The position numbers and the translations under genes were made by a program. The notes beneath the pieces were generated by a model. It did not search any database. It saw only the letters and a program-made list of their open reading frames with translations, and had not been told where the DNA came from. Below, piece after piece: positions 1 through 12,181 of a stretch of 64,000 nt of DNA. The stretch covers positions 16,823,501-16,887,500 of the forward strand of contig NC_016131.3 of NCBI RefSeq assembly GCF_000005505.3, in the 5' to 3' direction. Position 1 is the first letter of the stretch, and every line of letters starts with the position of its first letter. This DNA is from Brachypodium distachyon (lineage: Eukaryota; Streptophyta; Magnoliopsida; Poales; Poaceae).

Positions 1-104
1 GTTTCCTCAAAAGAAAAAAAAATCTACCATGTGCGCTTCAGCACGCAAACCATCGGTTTTTCTGTTGCTTCCTCAAATATCGACGATCGAATGTGATCTT
101 CCCT
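1..104. other. Flanking sequence left of element E1
   Basis: This is AT-rich sequence without a recognisable gene or repeat. It is the left-hand insertion context of E1 and is continued, after the element, by the sequence at 30522. Confidence 0.5.
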
Positions 105-109
105 CAAAA
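105..109. repeat. Left target-site duplication of E1 (CAAAA)
   Basis: CAAAA immediately precedes the TGTCGG start of the left LTR. The same five bases follow the CACGACA end of the right LTR at 30517-30521. The match supports treating 110-30516 as one insertion that later received nested insertions. Confidence 0.85.
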
Positions 110-904
110 TGTCGGAGAATGACCCCGGGTAGCGTCATGACGACACAACTCTAGCCGAGATGACGGAGGCAAGGCTGGCGTAGTTATATATGCCGGCATC
201 GTAAAGTCAAACTAACACTAACCCGTCATCTCAAGCGTATGCCGGCATGACTATTTTGTCTTATGAGTTTGCAGGATAAGGATATCACCGAGATCTCTCA
301 ACGGTCTTATCATGACCACGCGGTGCAAAGTAAAGCAACGCCATCATCATCTCAGAAAAACGGTCAGCGCCTACGTACCGATGCCAGGCGACTGCAGAGA
401 GAAAGCACCGAAAGAGAATCTCTGATGGAAGCCGGCAGAGGATAGCGGTACTTTCTGCAGGGTGCCAAGGAAAAGTAAAGTTGTCTTGTCCCCTACGGTG
501 CCACCCAGAGGGAACCAAGCCGCGTGCCCGGCGGAGCTCAAAGAAGATGACGTTAGACTCGGCCCACATGTCAGTGCGACATGGGCGGCCTATAAATAGA
601 ACCTTACCCCTCTGTAGAAAGAGAGGGTGCACTTAGACATCTAGGGTTCCTCCTGCTCCTCCTCCTCCTCCTCCTCCTTCTTCTTCCTGGAGCGCCATTG
701 TAGAGCTTTTCTATCTCGGCTAATACAACAAAGCAGGAGTAGAAGTCTTACCTCGGCAAGAGGGCTCCGAACCTGGGTAAATCCGTGTGTGCTAGTGCAA
801 CTTGTGCGTGTTTCTCTTCACGTCCTCCATCCTCCGGATCCTCTATCGTCCATCGGCCCCAAGTTAAGCCATCCTGTGGCATTTGCCGTGACACCACCAC
901 GACA
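110..904 (+). repeat. E1 5' LTR
   Basis: It begins TGTCGGAGAATGACC and ends CACCACGACA and is about 795 bp long. It holds a TATAAATA box at 591-598 and a CTCCTC-rich microsatellite near 655-690. It is related to LTRs at 29709, 33953, 34754, 53341 and 59048, the last four being in reverse orientation. Confidence 0.9.
591..598 (+). promoter_or_regulatory. TATA box of E1 5' LTR
   Basis: TATAAATA lies in a conserved context (GGCGGCCTATAAATAGAACC) that is repeated in the 3' LTR at 30199-30206. This is the expected core promoter of the element, with transcription starting about 30 bp downstream. Confidence 0.7.
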
Positions 905-924
905 GTTGGCACCCACCGTGGGGC
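905..924 (+). other. E1 primer-binding site
   Basis: The sequence directly after the LTR end reads GTTGGCACCCACCGTGGGGC. A similar sequence adjoins the 5' LTR of E3 (minus strand, 53321-53340). Position and conservation mark it as the tRNA primer-binding site; the tRNA species was not assigned. Confidence 0.65.
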
Positions 925-1154
925 CAGCAGCGGCGCTGGCTGGAGTTTTCATCCGGACGGGATGCTTTCTCGTCACCGGGGAGCGCATGGTCTCCAGTTT
1001 TGTCCAGAGATTCGGCTCTCTGGGCTTCATCGACAACAACGCGGGCTACTTCAACGGCGCATCGCTTCCCTGTGCAGGCCGCTTCATCAACTTCGGCATG
1101 CATGAGGTTTATGTTGCTACTGACAGTCCCTGCAGGTACCTAGAGCAGGTGGCG

Positions 1155-2432
1155 ATGGCCGAAGATCCCCCCGCCATCTGCACGGTCCGCAGCCGGAACG
1201 CCGACTGCCCCGCTGACCGTGTGGAGGTCATGGTGACGACTCATGGCGTCAATGCGGGAAGGGATGCTGCAGGAAGTGGAGCGGTCCCAACCAAGTCCGA
1301 CAGAACGGCGAAGCTCCCCTTGGAGAAGCCGGAGAACATCGACGCTCAAACCGGCACATCGGCTCTGCAGCCGAAGCCAACTCAGATCCAGGCCTCCATC
1401 GAACGGCTGACCGCCCCGGTAGCGTCGAATGCTAACCCGGCCCAGCTGTAGTCGGAGTTGGAGTTGGAGAGACAGAAGCTGCTGAAGGAAGCAGTTGATG
1501 TCGCTCAAGCTCGACATCTCGCTCCGTGAGTATAACAAAGCCCATGGTCTTAGTTCTACTGCGTTTACTGACCCTAACCGAGTTGGGGAGGTGCGTAATC
1601 ATGGTAAGAACTTGAATGCCGAGATGACAAGAGATGGCAAGGGTGCACCAGCAGCGTCGGCAAGTTTTGCCTCGGCACTGAAGCCGAAATACAATACCCC
1701 TGTCAAAAATCTCAGGGCTGCCGAGACTGCGGCTGAGGAGTTGCCGAATCTTACGGGAGAGGCACTTCGGCAGCAGCAGCTGCACGTGAAAGAGCTGCTC
1801 CAAACAGCTAACGGGCAGAATGAGGCGTATATGAGAATGCACGGCAAACTCGGCGCATCTCAGGTTATTCACTCGGCTGCAGATGCCGGTGGCCGCGTTG
1901 ACAAGCAAGCGTCCACACCTGGTGGCAAACTGGACAAAAGCGTAAACTCTGGCCGGAATAAGCAGCTGGAGCGTTATGACCCGGCTCTGGCAGAGAAACA
2001 GATACTCAGAAGGGTTGATGACAGCCAAAGCGGCCTGCATCCAGGCAACAATCGCCGAGACCAGCAAGAACGTTACTCGTTTGATGATGGACACCGACCT
2101 CGGGGTCCGGCACCCAAAACTGCTGCAGGACAGCAGGGTGTCGGGCGCAACCCCCCCTATCGAGGTGAAGATCGCCGGTATGATCGTTACGATGACGGGT
2201 ACTCGGCTATGGGTGACGAGGGTTATATCAGGCGAGAGCGTGACAATGTTGGCTCGCTCTGAGCCCGAGTTGGAACAGACAAGTATCACCTCTGGATGCC
2301 TGACATCAGCTTGACAGAATTTATTTGTCCGAGCTTCTAGAGGAGCAAGGCCCTTCGGGACCGCGTTGCTTTGCACATCGTATCATGAGGGAGAGACCTG
2401 CCCCGGGTTTCTAGATGCCCAGGGTACGAGAA
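1155..2432 (+). pseudogene. E1 gag, N-terminal part (broken)
   Basis: The likely gag start is ATG at 1155 (MAEDPPAICTV...), aligning with the E3 gag start at 53090 on the minus strand. The frame stops near 1451. Coding similarity resumes from about 1450 in shifted frames, with a long open stretch at 1495-2262 rich in Ala, Arg, Gln and charged residues and ending in an Arg/Asp/Tyr-rich segment. Gag normally forms the particle that packages the RNA. Stops and frameshifts make this copy a pseudogene. S1 (2433-5774) interrupts it, and the same protein resumes at 5775. Confidence 0.75.
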
Positions 2433-5400
2433 TGAAGCGACCGCCCCCTTACTAGGGTTCGATCTCTGTGCTTACTTGTGCTAGTCCCTGGATCGACTCA
2501 CTAGCACACATAGTTCAAGATGTAATACTAAGATACAAAGGTCAAAAGTACTTTATTACATCGTATCATTCAGAACTTAAATTGTACTTACAAACTTGCA
2601 TGACCTCTTAGGCCAGCATAAACAAATATTGTTCAAAACCATTATAACATTGTATCATAAAGCTGCAGCGGAAGGTAGAGCAAATGGGCCTCATCTACTC
2701 CCAGAGGAGAGAGCATGTTGGAATGTAAGCACATGACCCAAATAACATCGAAGAACCTCACTCTTCGTCAGATTCACCTGCATTGTTAATTGCAACCACT
2801 ACGTGGTCAATACATTTGAATGTATTGGCAAGTTCACCTAGTAGTTATAACAGATCCTACCAAGTATATGCAATTGAGGAATAGTGGGGTTCAGGCTTTA
2901 TGGCGTGGTAGCAAAACATAGTTTATCTTACTACAAGTGAATGTTACAATATTGTTTACTAATGGACACGGGGTAGAAACACCCATGCTCCTATTAACCT
3001 AGAGCACATTGAGTAGAAACATCAAGTGCCCCTACCCTATTCAAACCATTCAGTTTATTTAAGAAGTTTGAATGAGTGAGACCTTCCTTACAGCCCCAAT
3101 ATCTAGTTGCTCATAATTGTCCGTAACCGGGGACACAGCTAAGTACTTAGTTTGACACTCTCGAGAGGTTGTACACATTTCCCACAAGAAATCGACGTGT
3201 TAATCCCTTGCTGTCCTCCCGAGGGAGTCGCAACGGCATCGACTTCAAGACTTTTCATAACATGTTTGCCCAGACCACCTGAGGGATCCCGCGCTCCCAC
3301 CTACACAACTACCTCAGTACAATCCCTCGGATCTGGGTTCACATTTCTTACTCCATCCAGCCAGAGCCCATTTAGTTTGTGGTTGTACTGGAAGCTATTA
3401 AACAGGAAACTAGTCCAGTTTCTGATACCCCGGGTGGCATTCCATTTGCGACGCAAGCGCTCACCGAATCCACGGAAGAGACGTCCATGGACGATCCATC
3501 TCCGAATCCACGGAGACTCGACTCACAGGGACCCATAGAAATGGACCTGACGTCGCATAACATCTCAAAATCTCAAAGCAGTCCACCTAGGATGGTCCAT
3601 TATGGTTGTTTTTGCCAAGTTTCCAAAATCACTCCACATCATCATTTCACAGTGATTTGAGATTCCCTCCCACGTTTACTAACATAGCAGGGCTAAGCAA
3701 TACTAATCACGATGGCTATTGGTGGAGGATTCATGGCAAAGGTAACCCTATAGCTAGTAGGTCAATCATAGCTAGCAAAAGTACGAGTAATAGTCCTATC
3801 AATGCATTTCTACAAACAACTCTAATGCATAAGTATTTTAAAAACAATAATACTAGGATATGATCAAAGTGAACTTGCCTTGGTAGCAGTTGGAGTTCAA
3901 ACACTCGTCACAATCACAAGGTTCGCTCTCCGAGAAAACTATTCAAATACAAACAATATACACACACATAAACACACAATTCAAACATGACAAAAGAATG
4001 TATACTATGATGCCATGCAAACATGTGACATGAGCTTGGTTTATTTTATTTGGGTGATCTACTGATCCTAAGCATAAGTATTTAAAACAAATGCATTAGG
4101 GTTTTAAATAAAAAGGCAAAGGCTAGGGTTTAAACCCTAAAATAAGGTTTTATTTGCATCTGCCAAATATTTAATTCAAAATATTTATTTCTCTGTCCCA
4201 ATGGGCAGAGGATAATAAAACAAATTTTTGGGCACTGGTTTCTTTCAAAAAGGGCTTCTAAATAATTAGTTATGATTTAAATGGTATTAAACCCAATTCT
4301 GTAATTTGAAAGTGATTCAAAACTTCAAATTTGAAATTGGACAGTGCCAAAAGATTCTACATTTTCTTAGGATTCCAAAAAGGTGTGGATCATTAAATTT
4401 TGCCAAACAGATTAAAAGATATGATCATTTGAATTTACAAGGGCCTTTCTGCAAAAATGACATTTAATTATTCGGGGAATTAAAATTAGATTTTCATTTT
4501 ATAACTCGGGTGCCACGTGGCGTGTTCTTATTGGATGGTACCGGTTCGTTTTATAAGGAATAAAATGTTCTAATCTCGACCGTTGATCAAGATCCAACGC
4601 CCGAGATTGGAGATGCAGCTCACCGGCGAGTTCTAGGGTTCTGGCGGCGACGCGGGCTCAGGCGGGCGGCGGCGGGCGTGCTCTGGCAAGGCTGGCGGCG
4701 CGGGGATGGCCGGGGACGGCGCGGCGCGGCACGGCACGGCGGAGGCGGGGACGCGGTCGGCGGCGCGCGGGGACGGCGGACTCCTCGCCTAGGTCAACGG
4801 CGAGCGGGCAGTGACGCGACGCGGGCTCCGGCGAGCGGTGCTAATCCGGCGGCTGCAAGGCACCATGATCAAAATTGCGCACGTCAAAAGATGCGCACGG
4901 ACAAGGGGCTCTAGAAATTTGAAGTTGTGGGTGGAATAGCTCACCGGCGAGGTCGGGGCGGCACGGTGAACGGCGGCGGCGGAGCTCTTCGGAGATGAAA
5001 TCCGGCAGCGTGGGCGCGTGGAGACGGTGAAGCAAGTGGGGGAAAAAGAAGAGGAGGGGGAGGGCTTTATACTGACGCAGCCGGGGTACTTCGGGAAGGC
5101 CGAAGTAAGCGAGCGCGGGGATTGCGGCGGCGGGCAGTCCGGCGTGGACTCGGCGCGGGCGGTTTCCAAACGAAGAAGAAGGCCCTGACAGGTGGGCCCC
5201 ACCTGTCAGTGGCAGCGAGCGCGCGCGCGGGAGGACCGGGCGGGCGGGGCCGGCTCGCGTGCGGTCGGGCGCGGTCGGTTCTGGGCCGGTTCTGCCCAAG
5301 GGGTCGGACCAGTCCGGTTTCCTTTTTTTTTTCCCTTTTTCTCATTTCTTTGATAACTTTTGATTTTGAACTCCAAATTGGTCCAAATAAAATCCAGAAA

Positions 5401-5774
5401 ATTTGTAAAATTATGTTTTACCATGATTCAACTTTTGGGAGCGATTTCCCTTCAAAATAAAATACATAAAAATACATTTGCCCTATAAATGCCGTTAGGG
5501 CTATATAACTATTTAAATAAAATACTTTTTTCAACTCCAAAAATTATCCAAAAATTATGGGATAGCTTATATATGCAATAAACCCCCTTTTATGAATAAA
5601 CCCTATTGGTTTGAAGATCCAAAGCTCAAATGGATGTAAACCCTAGGGTTTAAATTGATATAGAGTCTTTTCAAAGCCTTTTGAGATTCAAATTTGAATT
5701 CAAATATGCAATTGTGGCATGATGCTCATGGATGCAATGCACATGTAAAAGTTTGAAAATTTTGGGATGTTACA
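2433..5774 (-). mobile_element. S1: long solo LTR inserted in E1 gag
   Basis: This 3.34 kb insertion starts TGAAGCGACC and ends GATGTTACA. It is flanked by a perfect 5-bp duplication, GAGAA, at 2428-2432 and 5775-5779. On the minus strand it reads TGTAACATCC...CGCTTCA, as do S2 and S3. It has no protein domain, primer-binding site or second LTR inside, so it is best read as a solo LTR of an unseen Gypsy-type family. About 4620-5330 is a GC-rich island and the rest is AT-rich. Short open frames in the island are not conserved as proteins and were not called. Confidence 0.8.
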
Positions 5775-8376
5775 GAGAACGTATGACGGCAGCACTAAGC
5801 CGGAAGATTGGCTGGAAGACTATGTCACGGCGGTGAGCGTGGCAGGCGGCAACCGCAGATGGGCTGTACGTTATGTACCCCAAATGCTGGTAGGACCGGC
5901 AAGGATATGGCTGAACAATTTGCCGGAAGGCAACATCAATTGCTGGATAGACTTCGAGGAACCTTTTGTCAGCAATTTCACTAGCACTTACAAGAGGCCA
6001 AATCATCCTCAACAGTTGTCCATGTGCAAGCAAAGAGACAACGAGACTGACCGGGATTACCTGACCAGGTGAAACAATCTCCGCAATTCCTGTGAAGGGA
6101 TAGTGGAATCGCAAACCATATCATGGTTTGCACAAGGATGCCGACACGGCAGCATGCTGTGGCAGAAGCTGCAAAGAGAGATGCCAGTCACTCTATCTGA
6201 GATGATCAGAATTGCTGACATGTATGTGCTTGGCGATCCGACTCAGCCATCGCTGATGCCGGCAGAATCACGAAGGGAGCAGCCGATATACAATCCTGCC
6301 GGGGCATTCCGGAGGAACAATCATCAAGATCATCGCAACAAGAGAAGAGATGATAGGCCGGATTATCGGTACGGGCCAGCCCATGTCGCCGCAGTTCAGG
6401 ATCAACCTGATGACGGCTCCAGCCAGCGTCAGAAAACAGGAAATCAGCAATGGGTCAAGAAGGGAGAACAAAAGAAGCCTTGGCAGGATAAGCCGAAGTA
6501 TACGTTCGAGGTGATGTTGGATCAGCCTTGTCGTTTTCACACGACTAACCCCAATAAGCCGGCGAACCACACAACGCGGCAATGCAGCTGGATGCAGCGG
6601 GCCGAGAAGGGCTAAGCAAGTCGGTTACCCCCTCCTCCACCGCTCACAGGCGCAAACGCATAGATCCAGGGACCCCCTCAGGCAAACAATGCAGTCAACT
6701 AGGTGGAAGAACAAGAAATCCTGGGGTATGCCGGGAGAAATGAGTACAAGGAGCATCACCAGAGCTACATGATTTTCATCACTGAGCCCATTGACAAGCA
6801 AAGTCAGCACAGGCGAGAGATGGAGGTCAATGCTGTTATGTCAGCTGTTCCAAAATTCATGTATTGGTCGGAGCAGGAGATCAACTGGAACCGGGCAGAC
6901 CATCCCAAGGTTATGCCCAACCCTGGCGGATATGCCCTGGTGGTCGACCCGACACTCATCGGGCCCGACATTAACGTCAAGTTCACTCGGGTTCTCATTG
7001 ATAATGGGAGCAGCATCAATATCCTGTACCGGGACACGATGCTGAAGCTTGGCATTAGTGATAACATGCTTGAGCCTAGCCGGACTACTTTTCACGGTAT
7101 TGTGCCGGGAGTGTCTTGTGCCCTGGTAGGTAAGATCCGAGTGGACGTCTTATTCGTCACCAGGGAGAACTGTCGGACTGAAAACTTAGTGTTCGAGGTG
7201 GTGGACCTTAGCAGTCCGTACCATGCGCTGCTTGGCAGACCGGCACTCGCCAAGTTCATGGCTACTACTCACATTGGTTATCTGAAGTTGAAGATGCCGG
7301 GACCAAATGGTACCATAACTATCACTGGCAACTACAAACGCTCAATGGAATGTGCAGCGGCCGGTTCTGCTTTGGCCGAGTCACTGGTCATTGCTGGCGA
7401 GAAAAAGAAGTTACAAGACGCTGTTGCGATGGCTCAGGCGGCACAAATTGGCCTGCCGGCTATGACCAATCCCCATGAGAGTTGGCTGAGCACTCATTGC
7501 ATGTCAGACCAGAGGCAAGACCGGTGAAGCAGCCCCTTCGACGCTTCGCTGATGACATAAGGAAAGTCATATCGGAAGAGGTATCTCGGCTTCTAGCCAC
7601 TGGCTTTATCGTGGAAGTGTTGCATCCCGACTGGCTGGCAAACCCGGTCATGGTCGAGAAGAAGAAAGACAACCCAACTACTGCCAAGGTGTGGCGCATG
7701 TGTATCGACTACACCAGCCTCAACAAGGCATGTCCCAAAGATCCATTTCTGTTACCTCGGATTGATCAAGTGATCGACTCCAGTGCCGGGTGTGAGTTGC
7801 TGTCTTTTGTAGACGCGTACTCTGGTTTTCACCAGATACCACTGAACCCTAATGATCAAATAAAGACATCATTTATCACCCCGTTCAGGGCTTATTGCTA
7901 TCGCACTATGCCGCTCGGTTTGAGAAATGCAGGGGCCACTTCTCAAAGGTGCATGCAGAAATGCTTGCACGATTAACTCGGCAAAAATGTGCAAGTATAT
8001 GTCAATGACGTCGTCATAAAAGACAAGGAAAGCGCCACACTCCTGGTTGTCTAGCATCAAAGATGTGCAGAAATTCACTAGATGTCTAGCATCGCTGAGT
8101 CGTTTCTTTAGTCGGCTAGGTGAAAAGGCATTGCCTTATATGAGCTGATGAAGAAAACCGACAAATTTGTGTGGACGCCACAGGAAGACTTAGCTTTTCA
8201 AGAGCTGAAGAAGATGATTGCTACGGCACCAATATTCGCTTCGCCGATGGAGAAGGAGCATATGTTGTTATACATAGCAGCAACGAACTGAGTCATTAGT
8301 GCCGTGATCGTAGTGGAAAGGGATGAAAACAGCAAATCGGTGCAGAGGCAGGTATATTACTTGAGCGAGGTGTTAT
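5775..8376 (+). pseudogene. E1 gag C-terminus, protease and partial reverse transcriptase
   Basis: Order seen: gag capsid-like region (TYDGSTKPEDW onward, ~5780-6500), a Cys/His motif of CxxH...H...C type near 6530-6590, aspartic protease with IDNGSS near 7000, and RT from about 7480 with MCIDYTSLNKACPKDPF and the TMPLGLRNAG region. The catalytic YxDD box reads YVND near 8000, so a conserved Asp is replaced by Asn. Stops occur near 6070, 6613, 6661, 6702, 7525 and 7974. Near 8046 about 165 bp present in E3 are deleted. Coding similarity stops at 8376 where E2 begins. The protein cannot be functional. Confidence 0.85.
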
Positions 8377-8880
8377 TGTCGTAGCACGGGGCTCAGACAC
8401 CGGGGATGCGCGGGCACCCCCTTTGAGGTTCGGCAGTGGGCGACGGGGATCGCCCCGACGGTCGCCGGCGAGGCCAATGCGAAGCATAAAAACACAATGA
8501 ACACGAGATCGTTTACCCAGGTTCGGGCCACCCTGAGGTGTAAAACCCTACGTCCTTCTTCTGTGTTTGCTATTAACCACTGGACAGGGGTTTACAAGTT
8601 GCCGGGGGGAGTCCCCGGGTGCTCTCCTTTTTTAGCTAAGTGCTCCTTGCTGTTCTCGGCTAGTGCTAGTATGAATCCGAGCGAACTGAACCCTTTGACC
8701 GTCGGCGGGGGTCCTTCTTTTTATACTGAAGGGATTGCCACATAAGCCACGGTGCATGGGTGACAAATGGCGAGCAGAGAGCTAGGGCAGCTCCTCCTCG
8801 ATGCGCTGGCTTGCATGCAGATTAGGTAGCCTTGCAGCTAGGGGTCTAGGCGCCTGAAATTTACCCCAGGCGGGTCACTG
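8377..8880 (-). repeat. E2R 3' LTR (truncated)
   Basis: It starts TGTCGTAGCACGGGG on the + strand, matching the inverted end of the E2-family LTR (TGTCGTCGCTCGGTG at 26268). It shares the block around GTTCGGGCCACCCTGAGGTG and the GCCACGGTGCATGGGTGAC segment. The outer part, which should end in GGGTGCCA, is missing, so only about half to two thirds of the LTR remains. The right edge is approximate. Confidence 0.65.
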
Positions 8881-8976
8881 CAGCTAGGGAGCAAACACTT
8901 AACCCCCCAGCTTTTCCCCTTCGTCTCCAATCTTCCTCGCATCCCTGCCTCCGACCAGCTTTCGCCCACACCTCTC

Positions 8977-11900
8977 ATGGCGCCCCCCACTCCCAAGAAA
9001 GGGAAAGGCTCCAAGAGGCCTGGAGCCGGCAGGAGCGAGACGGCCTCCCAGAAGCCCGTCTCGGATAAGGATCAAAAGAGGAGGGAGCTGAGGGCCTCGT
9101 GCGCCTTCTTCCGGCCTGGCTACAATGGCAAGGCGCTGGACAAGGTCCGGCACGCCGTCGCCTCGCGCTTCAACGAGTACGGGGAGACCCTCAGTTTCCC
9201 CGCCGGCGCCGACCACCAGGAAAACGACTTTCGGGTGTTCGCGCGCTTCATCCTTGCCGGGTTGGTGCCTCCGTATTCCCTGTTCCTCCATGCGCTCATT
9301 GAGGCGTACCAGCTCCGAGTGGCGCAGCTCCACCCCACCTCCCTCTTTCTCCTCGCTGTCTTCCAGTTCCTCTGCGAGGCGTTCGTCAGAGTAATGCCCT
9401 CAGTGGCGTTATTACGGCACTACTTCTACCCCCGCATCGAGCAAGCGGGGGCGATGTCATCGGGGTGGTGTTCCGCGCCCGCGACCGGATGAAATCAGAG
9501 TTCATCGTCCGGTCGGAGAAGAAGATAGAGAAGGAGTGGCGGGCGGACTGGTGCTGGGTCCGCGTGGAGGAACCCGAAGAGTTCATCTTCACGCCCACCG
9601 GGCAGCCGGTGCGCAACGACACCTGGCGGAACCGCTCCCACCACGACACCGAGCTCCTCCCCATCGTCGCAAAGATCAAGGCTCTGCGGCTAGCAGGGCT
9701 CACCGATGTTGACGTGGTGCGCGCCTACATCAGCCGGCGCATCGCGCCGCTACAGCTTCGCTCCCGCCCTGCGTGGATGTACACAGGGTCTGGGGACAGG
9801 CACGCCTTCAGCACGGGGGCGTGGGCCCGGTGGCCATCCAGGCATGGGTGAAGGGGATCACCGACGAGGACTCCCCCGTCACGGAGCTGCCGCCGGGGGT
9901 TTTCTCCCTCCACGCCGGTGTTTCGGAGCTGCACGATATCATCGCCGCCTACCCGCCCTGCAACGAGTGGGGGCTAATGGTCGACTCCCCTGCTCGGAAC
10001 CCGCGTCCCCCTCCGCCTGCACCCCGCGGGAAGCGGGTGCTCGAGGAGAGCGGGGAAGAGTCGGAGGTCAGCTGGCCAGACGTCCCATCCTTCGACGAGG
10101 AGACGGGCCAGGTCACCGGGACCCAGGTGGTCATCCCCGCGATGGACGAGGAGGAGGAGGATGATGATGACGCGCCCCTGATCTTAGGAAGGTCAAGGGC
10201 GCCTGCTGTGGCGGCCACCTTCGTAGTGGCCGCGGGCGCCGCGGCGGCCTCCGCGATGCCCGGGGCTGCGGAAACCCCCCGGGCGCCCACGGCCCCGCCT
10301 AAGCGCGGCTCTTCCGGGGCTTCGAGTTCAAGCTTAACCCCCCGAAGGACGGCACCCCATCGGGATCCGGCAAGCGGGGAAGAGCCGACTCGCCGCCCGC
10401 CGCGCCGAGCAAGTAGACGCGCACCCGGGCCGGCGGGGGGGCCGGCGGTGCCGCCAATGCGCCCACCGCCGACCCAATTCCAGTAGAGGAGGAGCCGGCA
10501 ACAGGTACCGATCCCTCCTTGATCCCATGGCATACGTTAATCCCGTCTACTTACCTGCACTTGTGCCGCCTTCTAAACTCGCAGGCGAAGTCCAGCCTGC
10601 GGCAGGCGGCTCGGTGACGGGGGCCGGAATTGGAGGGGAGGAAACTCCTCCCGCAGGCTCGGCGGCCCCGCAAGGTACTCGCTGGGCAACCTATCTTTTT
10701 CCTGAATTCTAACTCCATTCTTTGGCTACAGTGGGAGCGGGCATCGTGGTGGTTGACCTCGGCTCTGACGCTAAGGACGCAAGGACGAGGGAGGAGCCGG
10801 AAGGGGCTCTTGTGCCCAGCTTCCCCGCGGCAGACACGACGGTGGCGGTGCAGGTCGGGGATGTGGATCCCGCGGCCACCCCGCAGGAGGCGCCTCCTGC
10901 CGGGGAAACGACAACTCCTCCATCCCCGCAACCCATGGGCGCGGGCATGGAGGAGGTTGCGGCAGAGGAGCAACAGGCTCTGCCGCAAGTGGACAACACC
11001 CTCCCCAGCCTATCAGTGGCGGCGGGGGCCTCGTCATCGTCTGCTGCTACCTTCGGCCCGGACTCCGACAACCTTGCCGGGCCGACTTGGGACCCAATCA
11101 CCTGGGACCCAAGCATCTACGACCAGGGGCACCAGCTCCTTGACACGATCAAGGAGCAGCAGCTGGCGTTCGTCACCTCCTTCAACCAGGTGAGGGAGCG
11201 CCACGAGCTCGCGAAGGGCCAACATGGCGAGGTGCGGCAGGCCGTCGAGAGGGAGCGGCAGGAGCTCTCCCGGCTGCGGGAGGAGGTGCGCCTGGCCCGG
11301 CAAGCCAAGGATGAAGCTGCAGCGCCGGTCATCCCGGAGGCAGAGCTCCACCGGCAACTGGAGGCCAAGCGCGCCGAGCACCGGCAGGCTCTGGACTCGC
11401 TGGCCGAGGCGCACGCGAAGGCTGGGAAGGAGCACGAGGAGGTCCTCGCTACGGCCCAGGCTCGCCTCAACGAGAAGAGCGAGCTGGTCTGCAGCTACCT
11501 CTCCCAACTCCAGGGGCTGCGCACCAAGGTGGAGAGCAGGCTAATGCGGCGGAGGACGCGACAGCGGCGTCAGTGCGGCGGGAGAAGGAGCTCAACTCTG
11601 CGAAGGAGAGGAGCGTCCAGCTTGAGTCCGAGCTGGCAGCCTCCCGGGAGGAGCTCGTCAAGGCAGGCGAGGACAATGTGGCCAAGGCCAAGGAGATCGC
11701 GCAGCAGGCGGACCTCCTACGCAAGTCCAAGCACGCCGTGACGCTGGCGAGCAGCAACCATGCCACGCTGGTGCAGCAGCGCCGGGGGGAGACCCGGAAG
11801 CTGCTCGAGATCGCCAAGGCAGTGCGCGACCTGCTACCGCGGTTCGAGCTGCAGGCGGCGCAGGTGGACGGCACGGACGTCAGCACGCTGATCCCATTCT

Positions 11901-12181
11901 TCTCCGACATGGTGGGGAAGCTCGGGGCGCTCGACGTGTGGATCTCCAAGTTCTGCGACCAGGAGATCGCCACGTGCGCCAGGGATATCGCCGGGACGAT
12001 CCTTCCCCGGGTGCACCTCCGCCACCCGGATTTCCCCTTCGAGACGCTGCTAGATGCCTGGTCCGACAGCGAGGACGGCCCCGTCCACTGCCAGGCAGTG
12101 AGCAGGTTCGTCGACGAGGTGGTGGACCGGATGCAGAGGAAGCCGGAGCCCGAGCCCCCGGCCAAAGAGGCCGGCAACTAG
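8977..12181 (+). pseudogene. E2R antisense accessory gene
   Basis: This gene runs opposite to E2R pol, in the place where Tat-type elements often carry an extra antisense ORF. It starts MAPPTPKKGKGSK. Residues ~30-170 (PPYSLFLHALIEAYQLRVAQLHP) resemble the N-terminal 'putative gypsy type transposon' domain, as in E1 and E3. The middle is Pro/Ala/Glu-rich. From ~11100 it is strongly coiled-coil-like, with Glu/Arg/Leu heptads. It ends in a conserved domain (DWS...DEVVDRMQ) with TAG at 12179. Candidate introns are 10505-10584 and ~10674-10731 (GT...AG). Frame changes near 9470, 9770 and 11560 indicate a decayed copy. Base composition is very GC-rich. Biochemical function is unknown. Confidence 0.65.

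Noticed and set aside
4678..5345. Several long open frames in the GC-rich part of S1
   Set aside because: They overlap in several phases and on both strands, are Arg/Pro/Ala-rich, and are not preserved in S2 or S3. They reflect base composition within a solo LTR.
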